The notes under the pieces were generated by a model. That model was given only the letters and a program-made list of their open reading frames with translations. It was not told where the DNA came from and made no database searches. From Psychrobacillus insolitus (GTDB taxonomy: Bacteria; Bacillota; Bacilli; Bacillales_A; Planococcaceae): a stretch of 64,000 nucleotides of DNA. Shown here piece by piece: positions 1 to 8,934 of this stretch. The stretch covers positions 62,001 to 126,000 of the forward strand of contig NZ_QKZI01000005.1 of the NCBI RefSeq assembly GCF_003254155.1. The letters are read 5' to 3'. The position numbers and the translations under genes are program-made. The stretch's first letter is position 1; each line of letters opens with the position of its first letter.

Positions 1-498
1 GACACTTTGACTAAGTGCATTATTCAAGCTCTCAATATCGTTCGTCACACGGCTCATCAGATCTCCATGTGTCCGTTTATCAAAAAACCGTAAAGATAAA
101 GTCTGGAACTTATTGTACAGATCTTGGCGTAATACGCGAATCGTTTGAAGTGAAACTCGGACCATTAAAAATGTTTGTAACCAAGTAAAAATGGCGGCTG
201 CAATATAAATAACTGCTAGCATGATTAATAATCGAAATGTACCATCGATATCCTTTGGGATGATGTATTGATCAATAATGAGTCCAATCATATACGGTAC
301 GAGTAAGTTCAACAATGTAGATATAATAACAAAAATAACCGCCGCAATCATTGCCACTTTTTGTTTTTCCATGTACCTCCAAATCCGCTTGATCGTTCCC
401 TTTCTATCCTTCGCTTTCACAACCGGACCACCAAGTCCTCTTGGTCCACGTGCGCGCCCCATCACATTTGGTTTAGGTTGCGTAGATGCCTTATTCAT
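1..498 (-). CDS. ABC exporter half-transporter, N-terminal part (cut by window start)
   Basis: Only the N-terminal part, about 166 codons, lies in the window; the reading frame runs off the left edge. A Gly/Arg/Pro-rich cytoplasmic leader (GRARGPRGLGG) precedes transmembrane segments typical of type I ABC exporters, then the RFFDKRTHGDLMSRVTND stretch found in the first intracellular loop. Its ATG overlaps the stop of the upstream half-transporter as ATGA, so the two are translationally coupled. The nucleotide-binding domain is outside the window. Because the partner carries a degenerate ATPase site, this half is expected to have the consensus catalytic site (inference from heterodimeric exporters such as BmrCD and TM287/288). 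Substrate unknown; a drug or lipid-like compound is likely. Confidence 0.9.
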   Translation of the reverse strand, partial: MNKASTQPKPNVMGRARGPRGLGGPVVKAKDRKGTIKRIWRYMEKQKVAMIAAVIFVIISTLLNLLVPYMIGLIIDQYIIPKDIDGTFRLLIMLAVIYIAAAIFTWLQTFLMVRVSLQTIRVLRQDLYNKFQTLSLRFFDKRTHGDLMSRVTNDIESLNNALSQSV

Positions 499-2231
499 AA
501 AAGCACCTCCTTCCCACTTTGCGTTGCATAAATCCCTCGATAAACACTACTCTTTTCTAATAATTCTTCATGTTTCCCACTCGCTTCAATCATTCCATCA
601 TCGATAACGAGAATTTGGTCGGCATCAATAATCGATGAAACCTTCGATGAAATGATGAATACAGTTGTTTTGGAATGTTTTTGCTTTAATGCTTGTTGAA
701 CCGAAGCTTCCGATAATGCATCAATTGCTGAAGTGGAATCATCCAGAATTAGAATTTTTGGTTCACGTATAAAAGCTCGAGTCATCGATAGACGTTGTTT
801 TTGACCACCAGATAGATTCGTTGCCCCCTGCATTAACTCATGAGCAAACTTCCCATCTAACTTTTCAATAAATTCCATGGCTGCTGCTGACTCGGCTGCT
901 CCTTTCATCTCGTAGGCACTTGCATCTACTTTTCCGTAGCGTACATTTTCTTCAATAGAACCTGAAAACAACGTAACTTTCTGTTGTACAAAACCAATGG
1001 ATTCTCTTAATCTTTCAAGAGAATATTCCTGGATGTTTACTCCATCAATTAGGATTGCTCCAGAGTCAGGATCATACAGGCGTGGGATCAGTTTAACAAG
1101 CGTAGATTTCCCACTCCCAGTTGAACCGATGATTCCAATCGTCTCCCCTGCTTTTGCAAGGAATGAAATTTTTTTCAATACATATTCTCCGTTTTTACTA
1201 TAACTAAAATTCACTTCTCTAAACTCCACTTGCCCTTTAAATTCATGATTGGGAATTGGATTTTCAGGTTCGCTAATATCAATTTCTGTATCAAGCACCT
1301 GCACAATACGATTAGCTGAAGTAAAGGAACGAGTAATCTGCATTAGTACATGACTACTAGACATTAATCCATTCAAAATAATGTTCAAATAGTTAATAAA
1401 AGCTAAAATTACACCTACTTGAAGCGTTCCTTCATTCACCTTAATCGCACCCATCCACATACCAGCAACTACTCCAAGATTCACAATGAAAAGCATGATT
1501 GGCATAAGTGTCAGAATGACTTGCTCTGCTGAAGTATTTCGTTTCGTTAATGTATCATTTACTTCTTGAAACTTTTCTATTTCATAATCTTGTCGGTCAA
1601 ATGCTTTAATCACTCGAATTCCAGCAAAAGTTTCTTGTAGCTTCGTATTTACCTGATCCACCGCTCTTTGGACTTTCGCAAATAGCTTCCCTGATTTAGT
1701 AGAGAAGTAATAAATAAGGAACATTAATATTGGAATTGCAACTAATAAAATCGGAAATAGTTCACGTGCTGTGAACCAAACGATTACGACTGAACCAATA
1801 AAAAACATGGGACCACGTACAAAAATTTTTAATGTCATCATTAATGCCTGCTGAACGGATGTAACGTCATTTGTCACAATTGTTATTAGTTTTCCAGCAC
1901 CGAAAGCATCCGTGTTTTTACTTGAAAAATGTTCCGTCTTTTTAAATACATCTCTGCGTATATCCGCGGCAAAATTGACTGCTGCCCTCGTACTGTAAAT
2001 GGAACTACCTACTCCACCTATTAAACCAATGATAGAAGTCACTAGCATCAATAGTCCAAGCTTGATAACATATGTACTGTCATTATTTGCGACACCATCA
2101 TCAATGATGTGCTGCATAATCATTGGTTGCAGTAAATCCATTGATACTTCAATACACATTAGGAGCGGTCCTAAAATAGCAAATAAAGTATACGGCTTTA
2201 TATACGGAAGTAATTTCTTAAGGGACTTCAT
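495..2231 (-). CDS. Heterodimeric ABC exporter subunit with degenerate ATPase site (YfiB-like)
   Basis: Six-helix membrane domain (about residues 1-310) followed by a nucleotide-binding domain with Walker A GSTGSGKST (about 369-377), signature LSGGQKQR (about 473-480) and Walker B ILILDDSTSAID (about 494-505). The catalytic Glu after Walker B is Asp (LDD rather than LDE), and the H-loop reads IISSKVSS, lacking the switch His. Both substitutions are known for the degenerate half of heterodimeric exporters. It lies 12 bp downstream of padR and overlaps the next exporter half by 4 bp, giving a padR-ABC-ABC operon. Likely a PadR-regulated multidrug-type efflux pump in the membrane; substrate not deducible. 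Confidence 0.92.
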   Translation of the reverse strand: MKSLKKLLPYIKPYTLFAILGPLLMCIEVSMDLLQPMIMQHIIDDGVANNDSTYVIKLGLLMLVTSIIGLIGGVGSSIYSTRAAVNFAADIRRDVFKKTEHFSSKNTDAFGAGKLITIVTNDVTSVQQALMMTLKIFVRGPMFFIGSVVIVWFTARELFPILLVAIPILMFLIYYFSTKSGKLFAKVQRAVDQVNTKLQETFAGIRVIKAFDRQDYEIEKFQEVNDTLTKRNTSAEQVILTLMPIMLFIVNLGVVAGMWMGAIKVNEGTLQVGVILAFINYLNIILNGLMSSSHVLMQITRSFTSANRIVQVLDTEIDISEPENPIPNHEFKGQVEFREVNFSYSKNGEYVLKKISFLAKAGETIGIIGSTGSGKSTLVKLIPRLYDPDSGAILIDGVNIQEYSLERLRESIGFVQQKVTLFSGSIEENVRYGKVDASAYEMKGAAESAAAMEFIEKLDGKFAHELMQGATNLSGGQKQRLSMTRAFIREPKILILDDSTSAIDALSEASVQQALKQKHSKTTVFIISSKVSSIIDADQILVIDDGMIEASGKHEELLEKSSVYRGIYATQSGKEVLL

Positions 2232-2243
2232 TGCATCCCCTCC

Positions 2244-2705
2244 TTATTCGTTTTCTCTCTGTAAACGCTCTGTTGTTTCTTTTATGAAACCAATCAATTT
2301 TGCAGTGTCTTCTGGATTCCGTCTTGCTTGTTTTATTGCTTTTCGAACTTCAGCATCCCACTGTTCTATCGCAGCTTTTAATGCAATAGCCTCTTTGGAG
2401 TTTTGCCAAATCCACCGTTCTTTCCACTTTTCCCAGAACTCTCCTTCTCGTCGGCCCGCAAAATCTTCCAGTCGCTCTATTCCCTTTTCTTTTATTACAT
2501 AAGTTTTCTTATTTGATGTAGGCTCTAGATCTATCATTTCCTGCTCCAGTAATTCTTGAAGTGCTGGGTAGACTGTGCCAGCACTAGCCGAATAGAGTCC
2601 GCCAGAACGATTTTCTAATTCCTTCATAACTTGATATCCATGCATCGACTCTTCTTTCAGTAAATGCAAAATCGCCAATTGCATAAATCCTCTCCGTTTT
2701 TTCAA
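2244..2705 (-). CDS. PadR family transcriptional regulator
   Basis: 153-residue regulator with the PadR winged helix: AILHLLKEESMHGYQVMKEL, then the wing YSASAGTVYPALQELLEQEMI, followed by a C-terminal helical region rich in Trp, Glu and Lys for dimerisation. The start is TTG at 2705, supported by AAGGAGAGG eight bases upstream. It is first in the operon with the two ABC half-transporters. PadR proteins of this kind usually repress an adjacent efflux operon and are released by a toxic ligand; autoregulation is supported by the palindrome covering the promoter at 2721-2753. Confidence 0.93.
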   Translation of the reverse strand: MKKRRGFMQLAILHLLKEESMHGYQVMKELENRSGGLYSASAGTVYPALQELLEQEMIDLEPTSNKKTYVIKEKGIERLEDFAGRREGEFWEKWKERWIWQNSKEAIALKAAIEQWDAEVRKAIKQARRNPEDTAKLIGFIKETTERLQRENE

Positions 2706-2720
2706 GTAGAACCTCTCCTT

Positions 2721-2763
2721 TAACTATATCGATAATATTAATCGATACAGTTAAAAATAACAA
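2721..2763 (-). promoter_or_regulatory. padR operon promoter with overlapping palindromic operator
   Basis: On the minus strand TTGTTA (2763-2758), a 17-bp spacer and TAATAT (2740-2735) form a sigma-A promoter. A 33-bp inverted repeat at 2721-2753, arms AACTATATCGAT and ATCGATACAGTT, has 13 of 16 paired positions and covers the spacer and -10. This geometry suits repression by the PadR protein. The sequence is directly seen; the ligand-responsive repression is inferred. Confidence 0.75.
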
Positions 2764-3298
2764 TAAGAAAACTGATAGAGCACTCTTTTCACATGGACGT
2801 TGCTTGTTCGCGTTGGACGAAAATTCCGCTAACTGTTTCGTTCATCCTGTCCCTATATCAGACTCAAATATTCCGCTGGTTTGTGGCAAACTCCTGAGCA
2901 CGATACCAGGAGAGAACCCAAAAAATTGACTTACATGGCTGTGAATTATCAAAGACAAATTAGACATCTATCCTTGCTACACATTAAATATTTCTTTTTC
3001 AATTATTAATGGTGATTTATAAAATATAGCAAAATGACTATACGACTTATCCGAAAATAAGCGTCAAACGATACTTTCCTCCTGTTTTTGCACTTATTTT
3101 AAAATATGTCGTATGTGAGTTTTGCCCATTTATGATGTTGGGGATTATTTTTTTGGCAGGTTCGTTTGAAGGGTGCTTGGAAAACATCCACTTTTTTAGA
3201 TAAGATAATAGAAAAGGGTAGGGCTCTGTTTAGAAGTGTCTCTAATAATGGAGCAGCATTCATCCAAGTAGAATAAATTTTTCTACTTCATATCTTTT
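2764..3298. other. Long intergenic region, nothing recognised
   Basis: More than 500 bp without a supportable gene on either strand. It lies upstream of the padR promoter and beyond the yhfW terminator. A short 8-bp hairpin (3266-3288) is present, but no promoter-terminator pair or conserved RNA was recognised. Parts near 2800-2900 may be an eroded repeat, which I cannot confirm. Confidence 0.4.
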
Positions 3299-3339
3299 AA
3301 AAAAGAAGTTATCCCAAAAGTACTGTTTGGGATAACTTC
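3299..3339 (-). terminator. Rho-independent terminator after yhfW
   Basis: Perfect 14-bp stem (3305-3318 with 3326-3339), 7-base loop, then a T-run on the minus strand. It lies 3 bp beyond the yhfW stop codon. Confidence 0.9.
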
Positions 3340-3342
3340 CAC

Positions 3343-4878
3343 TCATTCTGCATATTCTATTTTTTCTAACGGCTCGTAAGCTGGACCTTCTATTACTTCT
3401 CCTGTGAAAGTATATCTGGACCCGTGACATGGACAATCCCACGAGCATTCTGCGTCATTAAATACAACATCGCATCCTAGATGGGTACATACTGGTTTAA
3501 CCAAATATATTTTACCTGTCACATCTTTAAATGCACCAACCTTTTGGCCGTCTAGCTTTACAATATCTCCAGTTCCTAGCTGCAAATCGTTAAATAATAC
3601 GTCAATTTTTTCAGTTTTCCCTTTGACAAGTTCTTTTGCAACACTAGCATTTATTTTAGTAAAGCTCTTAATATCTTCCTTTTTCATTTTCGAACGGATC
3701 GGGCTGTAAAGATCTGCGAAGCGATTGCCTGTGCCAGTCACATTAGCTACCATAATTTGAGCAGCGACCGTACTATTCGTCATTCCCCATTTTGCATATC
3801 CCGTTGCCACCAATACATCTGGTAGGCCTGACGTCATCGGCCCAACATACGGTAGCTCATCAAGCGTGACTAAATCCTGCGCAGACCAGCGATATGTATA
3901 CTGTTTTATATTGAATTGTTCTCTTCCAAATGCTGCGAGTGCCTCATAATTAGCTGTTGTATCTCCTTCAAATCTGCCAGTTGTGTGTCCTTCTCCACCT
4001 ATCAGTAAATACCTTCTCCCGTCCGCACCTAGAGCAGTTCGAATCGATCTTGTAGGTTTTTCTACATTAATATAGACTCCTTTTGGGTAATTTGCTTCTG
4101 CAGGTGCTGCTAGCGCATATGATCTTTCTGAATACATTCTCGTAAAATAAAGCCCATCTTCATCATTAAAAGGAAAGTGACTGCACACGAGTATTTTTTT
4201 TGCACGTATTTCATTGCCATCTACCATTTCCACTAAATTGGTGGAATGAATAGATTTCGCACGTGATTGTTCGTAAAACTGCACACCATTTTCTATCGCT
4301 TTCTTTATCAAGCCATTCGCATATTTTAATGGATGGAATTGCCCCTGGTTTTCTAGCTTAAGTGACTCTTTTACTGTATACGGAAGTCCTGTTTCCTTTG
4401 TGAGTGTTGCTCCCTCTATTCCAATTTTGTTGTAGGCTTCCATTTCTTTCTGTAATATATCTACTCCATCTTCTGTATCTGCATATAAAAAAGCATCTAC
4501 TTTTTCAAAGTCACAATGGATTCCTAAATCCGATGCTGTTTGTTCGATAAAATGTAGAGCAGCTGTATTTGCTTCATAATATAATCTTGCCTGTTCTTCC
4601 CCAAATGTGTTGATTAGTTTTTGGTAAATTGGCCCATGCTGCGCCGTCACCTTTGCTGTTGTGAACCCTGTTGTACCTGTTAGTATCCTACTTCCTTCTA
4701 CAACAATCACTTTACGTCCTAGTTTGCTTAGTAAATACGCTGCCGTAATTCCTGTCAGACCTGCCCCTATGATTGCTATATCAACTTCTATGTCTTCACT
4801 TAATTTCGGGAACATCTCAAAATCATTTGTCGCACGCCAATACGACTTCGATTCGCTTGGTAATATTTTGTCTGTCAT
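3343..4878 (-). CDS. yhfW: FAD-dependent oxidoreductase with C-terminal Rieske domain (YhfW)
   Basis: 511 residues, close to the length I recall for B. subtilis YhfW. The N-terminal DadA-type flavin domain has the dinucleotide motif [15 protein letters not shown] near residue 36 and ends near 400. The C-terminal Rieske [2Fe-2S] domain carries the ligand pairs CTHLGC and CPCHGS (about residues 463-484). Soluble, with no signal peptide. The family presumably moves electrons between an amine- or amino-acid-type substrate, the flavin and the cluster; the physiological substrate is unknown. ATG start with AAAGGAGG upstream. Single gene with its own terminator. Confidence 0.9.
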   Translation of the reverse strand: MTDKILPSESKSYWRATNDFEMFPKLSEDIEVDIAIIGAGLTGITAAYLLSKLGRKVIVVEGSRILTGTTGFTTAKVTAQHGPIYQKLINTFGEEQARLYYEANTAALHFIEQTASDLGIHCDFEKVDAFLYADTEDGVDILQKEMEAYNKIGIEGATLTKETGLPYTVKESLKLENQGQFHPLKYANGLIKKAIENGVQFYEQSRAKSIHSTNLVEMVDGNEIRAKKILVCSHFPFNDEDGLYFTRMYSERSYALAAPAEANYPKGVYINVEKPTRSIRTALGADGRRYLLIGGEGHTTGRFEGDTTANYEALAAFGREQFNIKQYTYRWSAQDLVTLDELPYVGPMTSGLPDVLVATGYAKWGMTNSTVAAQIMVANVTGTGNRFADLYSPIRSKMKKEDIKSFTKINASVAKELVKGKTEKIDVLFNDLQLGTGDIVKLDGQKVGAFKDVTGKIYLVKPVCTHLGCDVVFNDAECSWDCPCHGSRYTFTGEVIEGPAYEPLEKIEYAE

Positions 4879-4979
4879 GATTTTTCCTCCTTTTTCTACT
4901 AGTGTCTATCTATAATCGAAACTTTATTCAATTATTTCCGTATTACCGAAAAACAGTTTTAAAAGGAGGACAATATATC

Positions 4980-5018
4980 AAAAAAATCCTCTCCCTAATG
5001 AAAATGGGAGAGGATTTT
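4980..5018 (-). terminator. Terminator downstream of the DsbA-like gene and its repeat array
   Basis: Inverted repeat AAAATCCTCTCCC / GGGAGAGGATTTT with a 10-base loop and a T-run on the minus strand. It lies about 120 bp beyond the stop codon, so the repeat array would be inside the transcript's 3' end. Confidence 0.85.
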
Positions 5019-5025
5019 ATCATTT

Positions 5026-5140
5026 CTGACCGGATAATCGAATTTGCGACCGGATAAGTTATTTTGTGACCACATAGAATTTTTTCAGTCCGGATAGATT
5101 ATTTTGTGACCGGATAGAACTCTTTTTTGACCGGATAACT
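5026..5140. repeat. Tandem 20-bp phased repeat array, GACCGGATA core (array A)
   Basis: Six copies of a GACCGGATA-like core begin at 5028, 5048, 5068, 5088, 5108 and 5129, a period of 20, 20, 20, 20 and 21 bp. Two copies are mutated (GACCACATA and GTCCGGATA). Several are preceded by TTTTGTGACC or TTTGCGACC; the spacers are AT-rich and vary. It sits between the stop codon of the DsbA-like gene and its terminator. Function unknown. Confidence 0.9.
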
Positions 5141-5794
5141 TTATTCTGCAGAAGAAATGCCTTCTTCTTCCGCAACTTTATTCAAAGCACCAACAAATGC
5201 TTCCAAGGGTTGTGCACCAGAAATTGCATATTTGTCATTTAATACAAAAAACGGAACACCACGTACACCAATTTGTCCAGCACGTGTGATATCAGCTTGA
5301 ACCTCTGTCAAATAAGCGTCTGAAGTCAATACTTTATTAGCTTCTTCTCTAGATAACCCAAGTGTTTCAATTAAATCAAGTAGTACATCATTCTTTCCAA
5401 TCTCTTTTCCTTCAATGAAATAAGAATGAAGTAATAATTCGTTCGCTTCAGCAGCTTTACCTTGCGCAGATGCCCATTTTACTAAACGGTGTGCATCTAA
5501 TGTGTTAGCAGGTTTCATAGCATCAAAATTGTAATCTAAGCCTACTGATTTGGCTTGCTCCACAACTTGAGCCGTCATTCCTTTCGCTGCTTCTACCGTA
5601 GAGCCATATTTCTCAGCAAGCACTTCATACATGCTCTTATCTGACGTCTTTGGAGAATGTGGATCTAACTCAAATGCTTTAAATTCAACTTCTGCTTTAC
5701 CCTCAAAACCGGCTTTCTCTAGAGCCTCTTCTAATCGTCTTTTTCCTATATAACAAAACGGACATACAAAATCTGACCATACTTCAATTTTCAT
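5141..5794 (-). CDS. DsbA family (FrnE-like) thiol oxidoreductase, YwbO-like
   Basis: 217 residues from the preferred ATG at 5794, which has GAGGTG six bases upstream; an in-frame GTG at 5803 would overlap that site. Thioredoxin fold with the active-site motif CPFC at residues 11-14 (VWSDFVCPFCYIGKRRLEEAL), an inserted helical domain, and the cis-Pro loop GVRGVPFFVLNDKYAISGAQ. No signal peptide, so cytoplasmic, as for FrnE and B. subtilis YwbO. Likely a disulfide isomerase/oxidoreductase in oxidative stress; partner unknown. Confidence 0.9.
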   Translation of the reverse strand: MKIEVWSDFVCPFCYIGKRRLEEALEKAGFEGKAEVEFKAFELDPHSPKTSDKSMYEVLAEKYGSTVEAAKGMTAQVVEQAKSVGLDYNFDAMKPANTLDAHRLVKWASAQGKAAEANELLLHSYFIEGKEIGKNDVLLDLIETLGLSREEANKVLTSDAYLTEVQADITRAGQIGVRGVPFFVLNDKYAISGAQPLEAFVGALNKVAEEEGISSAE

Positions 5795-5855
5795 CTCGAT
5801 CACCTCACATATATTGTATAGAGTCTATCACATCAATTCAAAATAATTGCTTATG

Positions 5856-5895
5856 AGAAAAGCGCAAGCGCCTGTCACTGCGTAAGGCAGGCTAG
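5856..5895 (+). repeat. Dispersed repeat, partial copy (head only)
   Basis: Starts GAAAAGCGCAAGCGCCT and continues to CTGCGTAAGGCAG, matching the first 40 bp of the full copy at 35575-35691. The tail is absent. Confidence 0.7.
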
Positions 5896-5921
5896 AAGAA
5901 TGAGTTATTCTCCCAAAACAT

Positions 5922-5958
5922 AAAAAAAATGCCAAGGGAGAAAAAATTCCCTTGGCAT
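5922..5958 (-). terminator. Terminator of ppaC
   Basis: Stem ATGCCAAGGGA / TTCCCTTGGCAT (5929-5939 with 5947-5958) followed by eight T on the minus strand, immediately after the ppaC stop codon. Confidence 0.9.
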
Positions 5959-5966
5959 GAATAATT

Positions 5967-6896
5967 TTAGTTTGTTAAAGCTTCTGTTAAAGCAGGTACT
6001 ACTTGTTTTTTACGAGATACTACCCCTTTAAGTAAGGCGATATTATTGTCAAATTTCACATTAAATGCAGATTCTGCTTTTAGTGCTAATTTCCCAAGCG
6101 CTAGTGCTACGGAATCATTGTTTAAAATATCTGTTACGACAAAGAAGAATAGATCCAATTCTTTTTCTTGAATTTCACGAGTGATAAGCTCTTCTAGCTC
6201 TGCTTGACGATCCATTACATCATTTACGTCTACTGCATTAACCTGCGCGATGATTACTTTGTAATCGCCCATGCCGAATTCTTTTGCGTCGAGTGTTAGA
6301 AGATCTTCTAAACTCTTATCACTTAAATCTGCTCCCGCTTTTAGCATTGCTAGTCCATATTCCTCTACATCGACACCTGCAATTTTTTCAAGCTCACGTG
6401 CAGCTACAACATCTTCTTCTGTGCATGTCGGTGATTTGAATAAAAGCGTATCTGAAACAATCGCTGAAAGCATTAGTCCTGCAATACTTGATGGAATTTC
6501 TACGCCTTTTTCTTTAAATATTTTATTGATAATAGTTGCTGTACATCCAACTGGCTCTGCACGATAGTATAATGGATCTGCTGTTTCAAAATTTGCAATT
6601 CGGTGATGGTCAATTACTTCCATTACTTGTACTTCATCGATGCCATCTGCACTTTGTTGTTTTTCATTATGATCGACTAAGATTACTTTTTTTGCTTCAT
6701 TTGCAACGCTCTCAATAATTCTCGGTGCTTCAAAACCGAATTTGTCTAAAGCGAATTTAGTTTCATTGTTTACTTCACCTAATGCAACCGCTTCTGCTTC
6801 TACACCAATTGCGTTTTTTAAATATGCGTATACAATCGCTGATGTAATTGTGTCTGTATCAGGGCTCTTATGTCCAAAAACTACTATTTTATCCAA
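5967..6896 (-). CDS. ppaC: Manganese-dependent inorganic pyrophosphatase
   Basis: 309 residues, the usual length of family II pyrophosphatases. DHH-family metal ligands are visible: GHKSPDTDT at the N-terminus, LVDHNE near residue 75 and the diagnostic DHH in [10 protein letters not shown] near residue 98. The C-terminal DHHA2 domain ends with the substrate-binding SRKKQ (about residues 295-299). It hydrolyses pyrophosphate to phosphate in the cytoplasm, pulling biosynthetic reactions forward. No CBS insertion. TTG start at 6896 with GGAGG seven bases upstream. Confidence 0.97.
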   Translation of the reverse strand: MDKIVVFGHKSPDTDTITSAIVYAYLKNAIGVEAEAVALGEVNNETKFALDKFGFEAPRIIESVANEAKKVILVDHNEKQQSADGIDEVQVMEVIDHHRIANFETADPLYYRAEPVGCTATIINKIFKEKGVEIPSSIAGLMLSAIVSDTLLFKSPTCTEEDVVAARELEKIAGVDVEEYGLAMLKAGADLSDKSLEDLLTLDAKEFGMGDYKVIIAQVNAVDVNDVMDRQAELEELITREIQEKELDLFFFVVTDILNNDSVALALGKLALKAESAFNVKFDNNIALLKGVVSRKKQVVPALTEALTN

Positions 6897-6948
6897 TGAA
6901 TAGTCCTCCTAAAATTGATTTTCTCCATATATAATATCACAGATTTTA

Positions 6949-7386
6949 CTACTCATTGAATAGTAAATTTGCTAATTCATGCTTTTGATGCAAGAAGTCC
7001 GCTAGTGTATATTGATCTAGGACTTTAAAATAAGCCTGTAACGCAAGATGTATTACTCCTTTTAATCCACATACTGGCGTAATCACACATGTATTCGTAC
7101 TACAGTCAAAGCATTCCACCATATGAAAATCATCTTCTGTATGCCTTACCACTTGCCCTATATTAATCGTTTCTGGCTCCATCGCTAAACGAATCCCACC
7201 GCCACGCCCTCGAACTGATTCAATATATCCTAGTTTTCCTAACTCGTATGTCACTTTCATCAAGTGATTTTTTGAAATGCCATATGCATCTGAAATTGCT
7301 TGAATTGTTGAAAGTTCATTTGTTTTTTTTGCACCGAGGTATATCAACACTCGAAGTGAGAAATCTGTATACATAGTCAGTCTCAT
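6949..7386 (-). CDS. nsrR: Rrf2-family nitric oxide-sensing repressor NsrR
   Basis: 145 residues from ATG 7386 (GGTGG upstream). The N-terminal winged helix (MRLTMYTDFSLRVLIYLGAK) is typical of NsrR. Four cysteines at residues 92, 95, 100 and 106 include the three (92, 100, 106) that bind the [4Fe-4S] cluster in B. subtilis NsrR. Nitric oxide damages the cluster and relieves repression. It is divergent from hmp, the classic target, and an NsrR-like operator lies between them. An upstream extension to 7443 is open but has no ribosome site. Confidence 0.95.
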   Translation of the reverse strand: MRLTMYTDFSLRVLIYLGAKKTNELSTIQAISDAYGISKNHLMKVTYELGKLGYIESVRGRGGGIRLAMEPETINIGQVVRHTEDDFHMVECFDCSTNTCVITPVCGLKGVIHLALQAYFKVLDQYTLADFLHQKHELANLLFNE

Positions 7387-7411
7387 ATAACCACCGCCAA
7401 TCTTCATATCC

Positions 7412-7440
7412 ATTATACCTATTAAAACAATATCTTGTAA
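7412..7440 (-). promoter_or_regulatory. nsrR promoter
   Basis: Minus strand TTACAA (7440-7435), 17-bp spacer, perfect TATAAT (7417-7412), 26 bases before the nsrR ATG. Confidence 0.75.
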
Positions 7441-7460
7441 CAAATGTGTCTGAATTACAA

Positions 7461-7506
7461 AAGATGTATTTTAGATATTGCTTTAAGAAAGAGAGAGGTG
7501 TATTGT
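7461..7506 (+). promoter_or_regulatory. hmp promoter with overlapping NsrR operator
   Basis: Half-site AAGATGTATTT at 7461-7471 matches the NsrR half-site consensus AAGATGYATTT exactly; the other arm (to 7483) is weaker. A promoter TTGCTT (7478-7483), 17 bp, TATTGT (7501-7506) reads toward hmp, so the operator overlaps its -35. Promoter boxes are weak matches; the operator is more convincing. Confidence 0.7.
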
Positions 7507-7551
7507 AGATTTAATAAACAATACAAAAAATACAAAGGACGTGTTAATCGT

Positions 7552-8739
7552 ATGTTATCTCAACAAACAGTTAATATCATTAAATCTACAGTTCCAGTTT
7601 TAGAAGTACATGGTGTTGCCATTACTACTACTTTCTATAAAAATTTGTTCGAAGCACACCCAGAACTTTTAAATATATTTAATCATGCAAACCAAGCAAA
7701 AGGTCGTCAACAAACAGCTTTAGCAAATACAGTGTACGCTGCAGCAGTTCATATCGATAATTTAGCTGCAATTATTCCCGTTGTAAAACAAATTGGACAA
7801 AAGCACGTAAGTTTGGGCATTAAACCTGAACATTATCCAATCGTTGGAGAGCATTTACTTGGTGCTATTAAAGAAGTATTAGGCGATGCAGCAACGGACG
7901 AAATTATTAACGCATGGGCAGAAGCATACGGCGTTATTGCAGATGCATTTATTAGCGTTGAAGAAGAAATGTATGTAGCAACCGAATCTAAAACAGGCGG
8001 ATGGAGATTCTTTAAAGATTTCGTTATTACGAATAAAGTGGAAGAAAGCGAGAACATTACATCTTTCTATATGAAACCTGCTGATGGTTCAGTTATACCT
8101 ACTTATGAACCAGGTCAATTCATCACGATTCGCGTAAGTATTCCAGGTGAAGAATATTTAATGAACAGACAATATAGCTTATCGAAAGCGGCAGACTCTG
8201 AATCATTCCGTATTTCTGTGAAAAAAGAAGACGAAAACAATCCAGAAGGAAAAGTTTCCGTTCACTTACACAATAATGTATTTGTAGGCGACACAGTAGA
8301 ACTTACTGCACCAGCTGGAGACTTTGTGTTAGATCTTGAAAAAACAACTCCTGTAACATTCATAAGTGGTGGAGTTGGAATCACACCAATGATGAGTATG
8401 TTCGAATCAGTTGCTAAAAACCAATCAAATCGCTCTGTTTCTTTTATCTACAGTGCTCGCAACGAAAACTTACATCCATTTGACAAAGATATTCATGCAT
8501 TAATAGAAACAATGGAAGATGCAAAATACTTGGCGCTTTACTCCGAAACTGGAGATGGATTTATCACAAAAGACGTGTTAGCAACTAGCGCTATTCAAAA
8601 CGGAGATGTTTACGTTTGTGGACCAGCTGGTTTCATGGAAGCAATGATTAATCATTTACTTGAGTTAGGATATTCACTAGAACAAATTCATTATGAATTC
8701 TTCGGTCCTGCACTTCAACTTGAACTAGTAAATGCATAA
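7552..8739 (+). CDS. hmp: Flavohemoglobin, nitric oxide dioxygenase
   Basis: 396 residues from ATG 7552 (AAAGGAC upstream). The globin domain (1-140) has B10 Tyr29 (TTTFYKNLF) and proximal His85 (GQKHVSLG). The FAD domain has RQYSLS, and the NAD-binding domain has GGVGITPM and CGPAGFM, ending with FFGP. It oxidises NO to nitrate using O2 and NAD(P)H in the cytoplasm. Divergent from nsrR, with an NsrR operator at its promoter, so NO-induced expression is expected. In-frame codons upstream of 7552 lack family similarity. Confidence 0.97.
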   Translation: MLSQQTVNIIKSTVPVLEVHGVAITTTFYKNLFEAHPELLNIFNHANQAKGRQQTALANTVYAAAVHIDNLAAIIPVVKQIGQKHVSLGIKPEHYPIVGEHLLGAIKEVLGDAATDEIINAWAEAYGVIADAFISVEEEMYVATESKTGGWRFFKDFVITNKVEESENITSFYMKPADGSVIPTYEPGQFITIRVSIPGEEYLMNRQYSLSKAADSESFRISVKKEDENNPEGKVSVHLHNNVFVGDTVELTAPAGDFVLDLEKTTPVTFISGGVGITPMMSMFESVAKNQSNRSVSFIYSARNENLHPFDKDIHALIETMEDAKYLALYSETGDGFITKDVLATSAIQNGDVYVCGPAGFMEAMINHLLELGYSLEQIHYEFFGPALQLELVNA

Positions 8740-8751
8740 TATATTAATGTA

Positions 8752-8790
8752 AGAAAAGCCCAAGCACCTTGCGCTAGACAGTTACTTTGT
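8752..8790 (+). repeat. Dispersed repeat, degenerate internal-deletion copy
   Basis: AAGAAAAGCCCAAGCACC (head) is joined directly to GCGCTAGACAGTTACTTTG, matching the GCTAGACAGTTAC part of the copy at 45214-45305. The middle and end are missing. Confidence 0.6.
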
Positions 8791-8791
8791 T

Positions 8792-8827
8792 AAAAAGTGT
8801 TACTTCCAGTGGAGGTAACACTTTTTT
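8792..8827 (+). terminator. Terminator of hmp
   Basis: Stem AAAGTGTTACTTCC / GGAGGTAACACTTT with a 3-base loop, one G-T pair and a T-run. Confidence 0.9.
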
Positions 8828-8934
8828 AGATCTAAGATAATATAGGAATTATTTGACGTAAAATTGAGCGTTTAGTAGTGTGAACTTCTATCCTTTAGTG
8901 CTATAATAACCCTAGTATTTTTATCAATACAGAG

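Noticed and set aside
3260-3448. A 62-codon frame overlapping the yhfW 3' end
   Set aside because: It is out of frame with yhfW, overlaps its terminator and Rieske coding region, and lacks a start signal.
7444-7551. N-terminal extension of Hmp
   Set aside because: The 36 extra residues overlap the operator and promoter and are absent from flavohemoglobins; Tyr29 and His85 numbering fits the ATG at 7552.
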